From Streptomyces wuyuanensis (lineage in GTDB: Bacteria; Actinomycetota; Actinomycetes; Streptomycetales; Streptomycetaceae), in contig NZ_FNHI01000022.1 in the NCBI RefSeq assembly GCF_900103455.1, forward strand, positions 95,147-159,146: a stretch of DNA of 64,000 nt, given 5' to 3'. Below, piece by piece: positions 1 through 9,400 of this stretch; position 1 is the stretch's first letter; each line of letters begins with the position of its first letter. The notes under the pieces are model-generated. The model saw nothing but the letters and a program-made list of their open reading frames with translations. It ran no database searches and had not been told where the DNA came from. Made by a program: the position numbers and the translations under genes.

Positions 1-1310
1 TCCCTCGAAACCGGTATCACGACGATGCGGCACCGGCTGTCGCTGCCGGTCGGCCAGAAGGGCACCAAGCGGACTCCGGGCGGCTACCGCTGCGCTCACG
101 AGTGGTTCCACAAGACGCGACGCCTGCATGTGATGGAGGACCGGCTCCAGAAGGTCCGGGCCGACCCGGAAGCGGGCCGTGTGCATGTCGTGCGTGGCGG
201 CAAACGTCTGCTCGGCACCCGCCACCACCTCGACACCGCGCAGCTCACCGAGGACCAGTGGCGCCCGCGGTGGGAAGCCTCACGCCGGTTCCTGCAGGCC
301 GACGGTGAATCCGGCAAGGCTACGGCAACGAGACGATCCGGATCAGCCCGGACGGCGAGGTCAGCATCAACCTCCCGGCCCCGCTCGCCGACTTGGCCAA
401 CGCCCCGCACGGCCGGTACGCGCTCGGCTGCCGGGTCGGCTTCGCGCACCGCGGGCCGCAGTGGGCAGACCGAGTGGAGGCGAACCGCGCGGTGGCCTAC
501 CGCATCCACTACGACGTGGCACGGGGCCGCTGGTATGTGACCGCGTCCTGGCAGATCCCGGTCTCCCGGACCATCCCGATGGCCGCCGCCCTCGCGCACG
601 GTGTGATCGGCGTCGACACCAACGCCGACCACCTCGCCGCCTGGCGCCTGGACACCCACGGCAACCCGACCGGGAACCCGCGCCGGTTCTTCTACGACCT
701 GTCCGGTACCGCCCAGCACCGCGACGCCCAGGTCCGCCACGCCCTCACCCGACTGCTCAACTGGGCCAAGACCTGCGGCGTCAAGGCCATCGCGGTCGAA
801 GACCTCGACTTCCAGGCCGAGAAAACCAGAGAGAAGCACGGGCGCAAGCGCCGATTCCGGCAGCTCATCTCCGGCATGCCGACCGGCAAGCTCCGCGCCC
901 GGCTGACCTCCATGGCCGACGCCACCGGTATCGCGATCATCGCCGACCCGGCCTACACCAGCAAGTGGGGCGCCCAGCACTGGCAACAGCCGATGGCCGG
1001 CCCCACCCGTAAGACCACCCGGCACGATGCGGCGAGCATCGCGATCGGGCGACGCGCCCAGGGACACCCGATCCGGCGACGGACGACACCGCCCCGTGCA
1101 CACCAGAGCGATGCGCTCGGGCATCGGACCGTCCAGGCCGACCGGCGTGCCCTGGGGCGTGAGGAACCCCGCCCCCGCACCCCCGGACCACGGACACGAT
1201 CCGTGCCGCCGGACGCGGCGAGCACGCGGGCGACCAGGACATCCAAAACCGTTCGGGATGTCCGCAGTGACCAGGAATGGGTCCAAGACTCACTCCTGCT
1301 CACTGATTAG
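1..1310 (+). pseudogene. TnpB-like (IS200/IS605 OrfB) gene, frameshifted and cut by the window edge
   Basis: The reading frame is already open at base 1, so the start lies outside the window. The first part (frame 1, to about base 320) carries an RHRLSLPVGQ-to-QADGESGK stretch typical of the N-terminal half of Streptomyces TnpB-like proteins. The homologous protein then continues in another frame with YGNETIRISPDG (from about base 324) to the TAG at 1308-1310. One base is missing near 319-324. The RuvC-like residues remain in the second part: Asp in GVDTNADH (about 609-632), Glu in EDLDF (about 799) and Asp in RHDAAS (about 1021). The region that normally carries four zinc-binding cysteines (PAYTSKWGAQHW, about 949) has none. 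TnpB proteins are RNA-guided nucleases in transposons; this copy is probably inactive unless the frameshift is a sequencing error or is bypassed. Confidence 0.8.
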
Positions 1311-1510
1311 GAACGGTCGAGCACGTCGGCGTCCAGGTGCGCCCAGAAGCCGTAGAGGGCCGTGGTCTCGAAGGACCGCGCGGCTGCCGCGGCGAGACCG
1401 GCCCCGCCCCACTGCCGGATCTCCCCGACGGTGACGTGGGGGATCCTGAGCGCGGTGAGCTCCGCCCGGTCCTCGTCGCCGTCGCGGAGCCCGAAGAGCC
1501 GGACGCGCAC
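1307..1510 (-). pseudogene. Arginase/agmatinase-family (ureohydrolase) fragment
   Basis: The minus-strand frame encodes about 67 residues beginning VRVRLFGLRDGDEDRAEL and ending GFWAHLDADVLDRS. This matches the middle of Streptomyces arginase-family proteins, where the metal-binding motif reads HLDADVLDP. The frame stops straight after this motif, where the TnpB-like gene ends, so sequence encoding the rest of the enzyme (usually about 100 further residues) has been replaced. Upstream of the fragment the frame continues to about 1557 but no longer resembles the family, so the N-terminal half is also missing. It is best read as a remnant split by insertion or deletion. It cannot be catalytic because most metal ligands are absent. 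Confidence 0.6.
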
Positions 1511-1810
1511 GGGCGCGCGCGCCGGACACCCGGCGGAAGATTGTCCGGATGCATCACTCGAATGGCTGGTTTAGGGTGAAAAGCGACTGTGCTTGTGAGT
1601 GTCCGAGCCGCGCCCTCCTGGCGCCGGGGCTCGGGCAGTACGCCCGGGCAGTGGGCCCGGGGAGCCGCTTACGGAGCCGTGTTCCGGACGGTTCGTGCTT
1701 CGCCGGCCTCCGGCCGCCCCAGTCGTCCGGGAGGTCCTGTCCTCCCGGAGCGGACGCCGCCCCGGGCACCGCGAGCAGAGACCCCCAGCAGCCGACCCCG
1801 GAGGTACCGC

Positions 1811-2452
1811 ATGTCATGGCCGATACGCACCCGCACGGGCAGCCGCGCAGGACGGGTCCGCCCCGGCGCCGATCCCGCCGCACGCGCCCGTCCGGCACGT
1901 GTCCGTACGGCCGTCCGCGCCCGTACCGCGGCCCGCGCCGGAGTGCGGGCCCTGGGCACCCTGGCCGTGGCGGCCGTCGCCGCGTCGCTGGTGCCGGCCT
2001 CACCCGCGATCGCGGCGCCGCCCCCGCCGTGCCTGACCTCGGACCTGGCCCTGTCCTGGGCTCCCGGCGGCACGGCCGTCTCCGGCGGCACGGAGCCCGG
2101 CAGCAGCCGGACCGCGGTCGTCTCCCTGCGGAACGCGGGGACGGCCACATGCATGCTGGACGGCTTCCCGAAGGTGACGCTCGCCCAGGGAGCCACCACG
2201 GAGAACCTCGTGGACCAGCGGTCGGTGTCGCACTCGGCCGTCGACCTCGAACCCGGGGCGAGCGCCCGGTTCACCCTCACGTTCCGGCAGGGCCAGTCCG
2301 GCGAGGACGGGGTGGTCGAGCCGGTGACGGCGATCGTGACCCCGCCGAACAACACGGCGTCGAAGAACATGCGCTGGCGCTGGGGACCCGTCGCCGAGCA
2401 GGAGTCGGCCGACCCGCCCCGCAACTTCGTCGGTCCTGTCGTGCCGTCCTGA
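1811..2452 (+). CDS. Secreted DUF4232-type protein
   Basis: This is a 213-aa protein. The ATG at 1811 is preceded by CCCGGAGG at good spacing. An Arg-rich N-terminus of about 40 residues leads into a hydrophobic stretch (LGTLAVAAVAASLVPAS) and an AIAAPPPP site, a Sec- or Tat-like signal with an unusually long n-region. The mature part, CLTSDLALSW followed by RTAVVSLRNAGTATC and DLEPGASARFTLTF, is the beta-sandwich DUF4232 pattern found in many exported actinobacterial proteins; the two cysteines could form a disulphide. Function is unknown. It stands alone, ends in a clear hairpin terminator and converges on the ABC operon. An upstream extension of the frame to 1589 is ignored because it lacks a ribosome site. 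Confidence 0.75.
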   Translation: MSWPIRTRTGSRAGRVRPGADPAARARPARVRTAVRARTAARAGVRALGTLAVAAVAASLVPASPAIAAPPPPCLTSDLALSWAPGGTAVSGGTEPGSSRTAVVSLRNAGTATCMLDGFPKVTLAQGATTENLVDQRSVSHSAVDLEPGASARFTLTFRQGQSGEDGVVEPVTAIVTPPNNTASKNMRWRWGPVAEQESADPPRNFVGPVVPS

Positions 2453-2463
2453 GACCCCTCGAC

Positions 2464-2501
2464 CCTGAGCCCCCGTCACCACGGGGGTACGGGGGCTCAG
2501 G
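2464..2501 (+). terminator. Hairpin terminator after the DUF4232 gene
   Basis: A 13-bp perfect stem (CCTGAGCCCCCGT, 2464-2476; complementary arm 2489-2501) with a 12-nt loop begins 11 bp after the stop codon. It has no U-tract, as is usual in Streptomyces, and may act on both strands because the ABC operon converges on it. Confidence 0.75.
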
Positions 2502-2612
2502 TCCACCTTCCGGCCCGCCTTCGGGCCCACGCCGCGCGCAGCGCCCGGGGCGTCGTCGCCGCGCACCGCCGCGGGCGTCGTCGCCGCCCGGCCGCGGACG
2601 CCGACGGGCCGG

Positions 2613-3686
2613 CTACGACGCCGTGTCGTCGGGCCAGATGCCGATGTGGTCCGCCTCCAGCTCCAGCACGACCCGGTCGCGCATGCCCAGCGCCTCGGTG
2701 TGGTCCGCGGGGAGTTGCAGCCGCCCGGCGCGGTCGAGCATCGCGTACTCCCGTGCCACCACGGACTCCTGGCCCGTCGCCGCGTCCACCTCCGTCCTGC
2801 GCAGGATCTCCGTGGAGGTGCGGCCGTCGCGGATGGCGACCGTGCGGCGGACCTCTGAGGCGACGGCCTGGTCGTGGGTGACGATGACGACGGTCGTGCC
2901 CAGGCGCTCGTTGGCCGTGCGGAACGCGGCGAAGATCTGCTCCGCGGTCCGGGAGTCGAGTTCGCCCGTCGGCTCGTCGGCGAGGAGCACCTTCGGGTCG
3001 TTGGCCAGTGCGACCGCGATCGCCGTGCGCTGCTGCTGCCCGCCGGACATCTCCCGGGGTCGGCGGTCCCGGCAGTCGGCGACGCCGAGCAGCGACAGCA
3101 GTCCCGTCACCCGCTCGGCGCGGGCCGCCTTCCTCGCGCCGCGGCCGCGCAACTGCATGGGGAGGGCCACGTTCTGGGCCGCCGTGAGGTAAGGGAGCAG
3201 GTTGCGCGCGGTCTGCTGCCAGACGAAGCCGACGATGTCGCGCCGGTAGCGCAGACGGTCCTTCGCGCCCATCGCCAGCAGATCGAATCCGGCCACCTCG
3301 GCCGCTCCGGCCGTCGGCTCGTCGAGTCCGGCGAGGATGTTCATCAGGGTGGACTTGCCGCTGCCGGAAGCACCCACCAGGGCGGTCAACTCGCCCTCCC
3401 GCACGAGGAGGTCGAGACCCTGCAGCGCCTGGACCTCCACCCCGTCCGTGGAGAAGATCCGGACCAGCCGGTCGCAGGTGATCAGCGCGTCGTGGCCGTA
3501 CCGGGGCCGGTCCCGGCGCCCCGCTGCCCGGGCCTCCAGCTCCCCGAGCGTGGTGGCCGCGGCGCCGCTCGGCGGCGGGGCCGCCGTCGGCGACACGGCC
3601 GTCTCGGACGGCCCGCGGGCGGACCGCGTCGCGGAACCGGCCGGAGAAGCGGAACCGGCCGGGGTGCCGGTACGGGACTCGGTCAT
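2613..3686 (-). CDS. ABC transporter ATP-binding protein with an AbrB-like C-terminal tail
   Basis: This 357-aa ATPase belongs to the MacB/LolD-like group that pairs with FtsX-type permeases. Walker A is GASGSGKST, the signature is SGGQQQR, and Walker B is VLLADEP followed by TGELD. The start at 3686 overlaps the permease stop in an ATGA arrangement, so translation is probably coupled. About 60 N-terminal residues rich in Ser, Pro and Ala precede the ATPase domain. After the ATPase core the chain continues with LDRAGRLQLPADHTEALGMR and VVLELEADHIGIWP, a short swapped-hairpin AbrB/SpoVT-like segment seen in some actinobacterial relatives; its role is unknown. It is the last gene of the operon and probably energises export or lipid extraction by the two permeases. 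Substrate unknown. Confidence 0.88.
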   Translation of the reverse strand: MTESRTGTPAGSASPAGSATRSARGPSETAVSPTAAPPPSGAAATTLGELEARAAGRRDRPRYGHDALITCDRLVRIFSTDGVEVQALQGLDLLVREGELTALVGASGSGKSTLMNILAGLDEPTAGAAEVAGFDLLAMGAKDRLRYRRDIVGFVWQQTARNLLPYLTAAQNVALPMQLRGRGARKAARAERVTGLLSLLGVADCRDRRPREMSGGQQQRTAIAVALANDPKVLLADEPTGELDSRTAEQIFAAFRTANERLGTTVVIVTHDQAVASEVRRTVAIRDGRTSTEILRRTEVDAATGQESVVAREYAMLDRAGRLQLPADHTEALGMRDRVVLELEADHIGIWPDDTAS

Positions 3687-6481
3687 CGGGTGACGTCTCC
3701 TGCCCTGAGTTCGGTCGTCGTGGCACGCCGTGTGGCCGCCCATGCCTGGAGCGCGGCCACCCCGGCCGCCAGTGCCACCACGGCGGCCGCGGGCAGCAGC
3801 AGGCTCCAGGGATCCGTGCCGAGCCGCACCGAGCCGAGCGAGGGGACGCCGCCCCGCGCCGCCAGTGCCAGTCGGCCCAGATCGATGCCGGGCGCGAGCA
3901 GCCGGATCGCCGCCCAGCCGACCAGCGCGCCGCCCGCGCCCGCCAGCACCGCCTGCGGCAGGGACTCCAGGATCAGCAGCCGCCTTCCCTGGCGCCGGGT
4001 CAGCCCCATGGTGCGCAACCGCGCCAGCATCGCCGTACGTTCCGGCGCGGCCTGCAGCAAGGACAGCAGCAGGGCGAGCGCCGCGTATCCGGCGCCTGCC
4101 GCCACCGCCACCGCGTAGACCCGTTCCGCGCCGCGCTGGACCGGGGTCTCGACGAGTCCGGCGCGCTCCTCGGAGCGGAGCCCGACCCGGACGCCCGCCC
4201 CGGCGCCCGCGGCGCGTACGGCCTGGCCGAGACCCGCCGCCGTGACGGAGGGACCGGACACCAGCAGCGTGGTGGGTGCCCGGCCGGCGGGCAGTCCCGC
4301 CGCGTCCACGACCAGGAAGTCGCCCTCGGCCGCGGCCGGGGTGACGTCCCGCACGGCGGCCACCCGTACGGTGAACGGTGCGCCCACCGGGCCGATCTCG
4401 ACCGGCCCGGTGCCGAGGCGTTCGGCGACCCGCGGGGTGGCGAGAGCCGGCAGTTCACCCCGTGCGCCGCGCAGTTGCCCGGGCGCGAAGGGGCCGATTC
4501 CGGTGGAGCGGGCGAGGCGGGCGTAGGAGCCGGGCTCCACGGCGAGCAGTGTGACGCTTTCGGCTCCCCCGTCCCGCAGATCGAGGTCGTACGAGCGGTG
4601 CACGACGGCGACGTCGCGCACACCGGGTGCCTTCCGCACCTCCGCGGCCAGTTCCCGGGGCAGTTCCTCGGCCTCGATCCCCGCGTCGGCGCCCACCGCC
4701 AGCAGAGCAGCGCGGTCACGGGCCTCGCCGACACCGGTGAGCACCGAACCGCCGAACGCCGCCGTCGTCAGGGCGACGAGCAGGGCCAGCAGCGGCAGTC
4801 CGGCGCTGGCGGGAGCCCGGCCCGCGCGGGCCACGGAGAGGAATCCGATCGCTCCGCGCCACCTCGCGGCAGCGTGGGCGGCGAGTTTCAGCGGCAGCGG
4901 GTACAGCCGGACGAGCAGCAGGGCGGCGATCACCCCCACCAGTACGGGCGCGGCGCCGGCGAGCCGGTCCGGCGCCCCGCCCCTGCGCAGTGCCGCCACG
5001 GCCGCCGAGGCCAGGACGAGCAGGGTCAGTTCGGCAACGGTCCGGCGCCTGGAGGGCCGGGTGCGGACGAGATCGTCGCGCTGCCCGGGCAGCCGCGGCC
5101 GCCGGTGCAGGAACGCGGCGTGCAGCGGCAGCGCCGCACATCCGACGAGCGCCACGGCGGCGGAGGCGGGCAGCGCGGGCAGCGGCCGGCCCTCGGGCAG
5201 CAGGAGGAAGGCGAGGGCGCAGCCGGCCCCAGCCGCGGGCAGCACGGGGACGGCGGACTCCGCGAGGAGCCGGCCCGCGATCCCGCGCAACGAGGCCCCG
5301 CGCGCCCGCAGCAGCGCCAGTTCGGAGTGCCGGCGTACGGCGCCGAGACCGCCGGCGAGCACGAGGACGATGCTCGCGACCGTGCCGACGCCGACGGCGG
5401 CGACCGCGACGACGGGACGGGCCGAGCCGAGCACGCCGTCCGCTTCGGCGAGGATGTCGTCCAGGCCGGTGGTGATCTCCAGGTCGGGGGACACCCGGCT
5501 CCGCAGCGCGGCTCCCACCGTGCCGTGCTCGACCGAGGCGACCGCCTCCCTGACACCGGGCAGTTCGTCCACGCCGATGCGGGAGGGCTCCACGGCGACG
5601 CGCCAGTAGGTCTCGGCGTGCGCGGACACCGACAGCAGCACCGGTGCGGCGTCCGGCGCCAGCAGCAGGGCCCCGTGCCAGTACGGCTGCGGGACGGGCG
5701 GTGGGGTGTACAGCTTCGCCGGGGTGCGCAGGACCGGTTCGACGGACCAGTAGGCGCCCTCCGGGTGCCGCGGTTCCAGTATCCCGGTGATGTGCACGGC
5801 GAGCGGTCCGCCCAGTTCGGCGGGCCGGTTCACATGGATCCGGGCACCGGTCCCGATGCGCAGGGTGCGGGCGGTGGCCGTGGTGACGGCGGCCTCGACC
5901 TCGCGGGCCGTGGGGTCCGTGTCGCGGGGGGCCGTGGGCAGCCGCCCCGACCGCACCGCCGAGTGGCCGGCCAGCCCGGCGGGGGCGCTGAGCGTGAACA
6001 CGGGTGGTCCGCCGTCCAGTCGGGGCAGCCAGTCGTCGGTGGCCGGCTCCGGCTTGCGCAGGCGGCTGCCGTACGAGGACTGCGCCGTGTCTGCGGGCAG
6101 CGCGCGCGGCATCGCCGCCAACACGGCCCGGTTCCGTGCGGCGAGGCCGGCCGGCCGCAGCGCCTCGACGGCCTCGTCACCGGCGTCCGGCGCGGGCGGG
6201 CCCACGGACAGCTGGACGCTGCCGCGTTCGGCGGGAGCACCGCGGAGCTCGTGGCGCAGCGCCTCGCTCTCGTAGGTGTCCACGGCCCGGGGAAAGGCGG
6301 CGGCGAGGAACGAGGTGACCAGGGTGAGCAGCAGCATCGCCACGGCCGGGCCCGGGGCGGTGCGCAGACGCGTCCGTACCCACGGTGCGGAGACCTTCGA
6401 AGTGCGCCCCACCGCCGGTGCTCCCGCCCTTCCGGTCGTGCCCGGCCGGCCGTCGGCGCCGCTTCCCGAGGTCTGCTTCAC
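3683..6481 (-). CDS. FtsX-like ABC transporter permease (second of two)
   Basis: This 932-aa membrane protein starts at a GTG (6481) one base after the stop codon of the preceding permease gene. After a Gly/Ala-rich cytoplasmic start there is a first membrane segment (AVAMLLLTLVTSFLAAAF), a long extracytoplasmic region, a group of helices in the middle (around VAVAAVGVGTVASIVLVLAG and onward), a second extracytoplasmic domain, and three helices at the C-terminus. This is the duplicated FtsX/MacB permease architecture (PF02687 twice). It probably forms a heterodimer with the upstream permease, driven by the downstream ATPase. No substrate can be read from the sequence. Most of the antisense open frames here are shadows of this gene. 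Confidence 0.87.
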   Translation of the reverse strand: MKQTSGSGADGRPGTTGRAGAPAVGRTSKVSAPWVRTRLRTAPGPAVAMLLLTLVTSFLAAAFPRAVDTYESEALRHELRGAPAERGSVQLSVGPPAPDAGDEAVEALRPAGLAARNRAVLAAMPRALPADTAQSSYGSRLRKPEPATDDWLPRLDGGPPVFTLSAPAGLAGHSAVRSGRLPTAPRDTDPTAREVEAAVTTATARTLRIGTGARIHVNRPAELGGPLAVHITGILEPRHPEGAYWSVEPVLRTPAKLYTPPPVPQPYWHGALLLAPDAAPVLLSVSAHAETYWRVAVEPSRIGVDELPGVREAVASVEHGTVGAALRSRVSPDLEITTGLDDILAEADGVLGSARPVVAVAAVGVGTVASIVLVLAGGLGAVRRHSELALLRARGASLRGIAGRLLAESAVPVLPAAGAGCALAFLLLPEGRPLPALPASAAVALVGCAALPLHAAFLHRRPRLPGQRDDLVRTRPSRRRTVAELTLLVLASAAVAALRRGGAPDRLAGAAPVLVGVIAALLLVRLYPLPLKLAAHAAARWRGAIGFLSVARAGRAPASAGLPLLALLVALTTAAFGGSVLTGVGEARDRAALLAVGADAGIEAEELPRELAAEVRKAPGVRDVAVVHRSYDLDLRDGGAESVTLLAVEPGSYARLARSTGIGPFAPGQLRGARGELPALATPRVAERLGTGPVEIGPVGAPFTVRVAAVRDVTPAAAEGDFLVVDAAGLPAGRAPTTLLVSGPSVTAAGLGQAVRAAGAGAGVRVGLRSEERAGLVETPVQRGAERVYAVAVAAGAGYAALALLLSLLQAAPERTAMLARLRTMGLTRRQGRRLLILESLPQAVLAGAGGALVGWAAIRLLAPGIDLGRLALAARGGVPSLGSVRLGTDPWSLLLPAAAVVALAAGVAALQAWAATRRATTTELRAGDVTR

Positions 6482-6482
6482 C

Positions 6483-9400
6483 TCACTCGCCGTCCCCTCC
6501 GCGCAGCGGCGTCGGGGACTCCCCGCGGCGCAGCGCCAGCACCGCCACGATCAGCACGGGTGCGGCGGCGACGCCTGCGAGGAGCAGGGCCGCCCACCCG
6601 GCGGGCAGTTCCACGAGGACGCCCGGCACCGGCCGGGTGGCCTGCCCGGTGAGCACGACCAGGGGGACGACCGCACGGGTCAGCGCTGTGCCGATGGCAA
6701 GGCCGACCGCCAGGGCCAGCCCGATGAGCAGGGCCTGTTCGACCGCGAGCAGCCGGGCGAGCATCCGGCGCGGGGCGCCGAGCGCCCGCAGCACGGCGAA
6801 CTCCCGCGCGCGCTCGCGGACCGTGCCCGCGGTGCTCACCGCGAAGCCGACGGCGGCCAGCGCGGAGGCCGCGAACGCCGCGGCCAGCAGCGCCGAGCGG
6901 GAGCCCGCACCCAGCGGGTCGTCGTGGAGGTCACGGGCGATCTCGTCGCGCACCCGTACCTGGCCGGGGTCGCTCTCCGCCCGGTCCCGGAGCGCCGCGG
7001 CGACCTGGCCCGCCCGGCCGGGTTCGGGGAACATCCACCACTCGGTGGGCGGCAGCGAGGCTCCGGGGCGGGTGGCGAGCACGCGATTGACGGCCCGCAG
7101 GTCGAGCAGCAGCGCGCCGCCGTCGGCCGGGGTGGCGGACGAGCCGGCCGCTGCGGAGCCGGCGGACGCGGTTCCGGCTGCGGCACCGACCGGATCCGCG
7201 CCGGGCCCGGTCGTGGGCATGCCCCGCAGCACGCCGGCGATCCGGACCCTGATGGCCCCGCCGGGCATGGGGACCTCGATCACGTCGCCGGCCTCGGCGC
7301 CGCCGGCCTCGAGGAACCGGTCGGTCGCCAGCGCGAGAGGCATCGGCGGAGCGGTCCGGCCGACCGCCGAACGGACCGTCACCGTGCGCTCGTCCCCCCA
7401 TGCGAAGGAGGGGACCGACGTGCCGCTGTGGTAGGCGAGATCGAGAGGTGCCAAGGTCGACGAGCGGACGGAAGTGATCGCGGGCGCCGCCTTGTTGCCG
7501 ATCGGCTGCCCGCTCGTCAGCGTCGCCGTGGCCTTCCAGCCGAGGCCCTCGGGCACTGCGACCGGACGGACGGTGCCGTCCGCTCCGACGGCGTGCAGCC
7601 CGCCGATGGTGAACCGCTTGGGCGCGATCCGGTCGGGATGGCCCGTCTCGTCGAACTCGACGGCCGTCAGCACCAGGGGCCCGGCCGGACGGCCCGTCGG
7701 GGCACCGGCGGCGGCTGCGAAGTCGACGGTGGTGCGCCGCGGCCGTCCGTCGGACCGCAGCGTGTCGGCCTGCAGCCGGTAGGGCACCCCGTACCGGTCC
7801 TCGACGGTCACGGTGAGAGCCGAGCCGGACTGGGCGTACGGGCCGTCGTCGGCCGCGCGGAGCGTGACGTCGAGGAGCAGCCGTTCCGTGCCGGCGGGCA
7901 GGACCACCCCGGTCCGCGCGGCGGACGCCCGCCCCGCGCCGCCGGCCGCCGGCCGGTCCGCGGTGAGACGTCCGACGAGTGTCGGGTCCGCCAAGTCGTC
8001 CCGCAGCCGCAGGCCGTCGCCCGCGAGTCCCGTGTCGAGGGCGAGGACGGTGGCCTGGCGCCCGGCCGAGAGCCCGAGGGTGCTGCGCGCCGCCGGTACG
8101 GCGGTCTTCAGCCCGGGCGTGCCGTCGTACGCGCCGCCCTGGCCGAACTGCGGGACGGTGGAGCCGAGTACGCGCACCGGTGCGCCTGCCCGGAAGTCCG
8201 CCTGGTCGTCCTGCGAGCGGTCCCACGAAGCGCCCTGCCCGATCGCCAGCATGCCCGTCGCGACGGCCAGCACGAGCAGCAGCACCGGGCCGGCACCGCG
8301 CATCGGCCGGCGGCTCAGCTGCCAGCCCGCGAGCGAGGCGGTCAGCCCCCGGCCGCGCGCCGCGCGCCGCTCGGCGAGGCGCGCGGCGGGCGGCAGCAGC
8401 CGCAGGGTGAGCACGGTGCCCGCGAGCAGGGCCAGCGCCGGCGCCACGACGAGCAGCGGGTCGACGCCGAGCGTGCCCTCGTTGTCGCCGCTGAGGGCGC
8501 CCGCGCCCGAAGTGCGCCGGTACAGCTGCCAGTACGCCACCGCGGCGACGACGAGGAGGCCGATGTCGGCGCCGGCCCGCAGCGGGCCGGGCAGCGCGCG
8601 GGCCCGGCCGCCGGCTGCCCCGGACGCGGTGATCGCCGGGGCGGCCACGGCCACCGCGCACCCTGCCGCGACGGTCGCGGCGACCGCCCACAGCGCCGGG
8701 GCCGGAACGGTCTCGATCCGCAGCCCGAGCCTGCCCGGCAGGCCCTGCCCGGCGAGCAGCCCGGCGAGCGGCCCGGCGAGCAGCGGGGCTGCCACGGCGG
8801 CGGGCAGCGCGAGCAGCAGCGCCTCCACGGCGGCGAGTGCGCCCATCCGGCGCCGTGACGCGCCGCGGGCCATCAGCACCTGCGTCTCCGCCACACGTTC
8901 GGCGCCGAGCTGCCGGGCGACGAGCAGCAGCGCGTACGCGGCGAGCAGAACCAGCTGGGCGGCGACGATCAGCAGCGTCGCGCGGGACACCAGCAGCGCC
9001 CGTTCGAGCCGGTCGAGCACACCGGGCAGGGAGGTGCGGGCCGTGGCCCCGTGGGCGAGCGCCTCCTGAGCGGTGAGGTGCTCCTGGGCTGCCTTCGCCG
9101 CGGTGCGCAGGGTCTCGACGTCGTCCGCCTGCAGTGCCCCGAAGTCTGCGGTGGCCAGCCAGGACCGGGTGCGCTGGGTGATCCCGCCGCCCGCACCGAG
9201 GGCGGCGGGATCGGCGAGCAGCGGTCCGTAGGTGGTGAACGCGTCCTTGTGCACGCCCCGTCCGCGCAGCTCGTCCAGCCGCCAGTAGGGGTCGGCCGCG
9301 TCGGCGGGGCGGTACACCGCCGTGACCCGGATGCGCGCGGACGGGCCGCCGAGCCGGTCGGCGAGGGTGATCACCCGCGGTCCCGGCGCAAGCCGCAGCC

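Noticed and set aside
96..1286. A 396-codon minus-strand frame over the TnpB-like gene
   Set aside because: No recognisable motifs; its opposite strand carries RuvC-like residues, so it is an antisense shadow.
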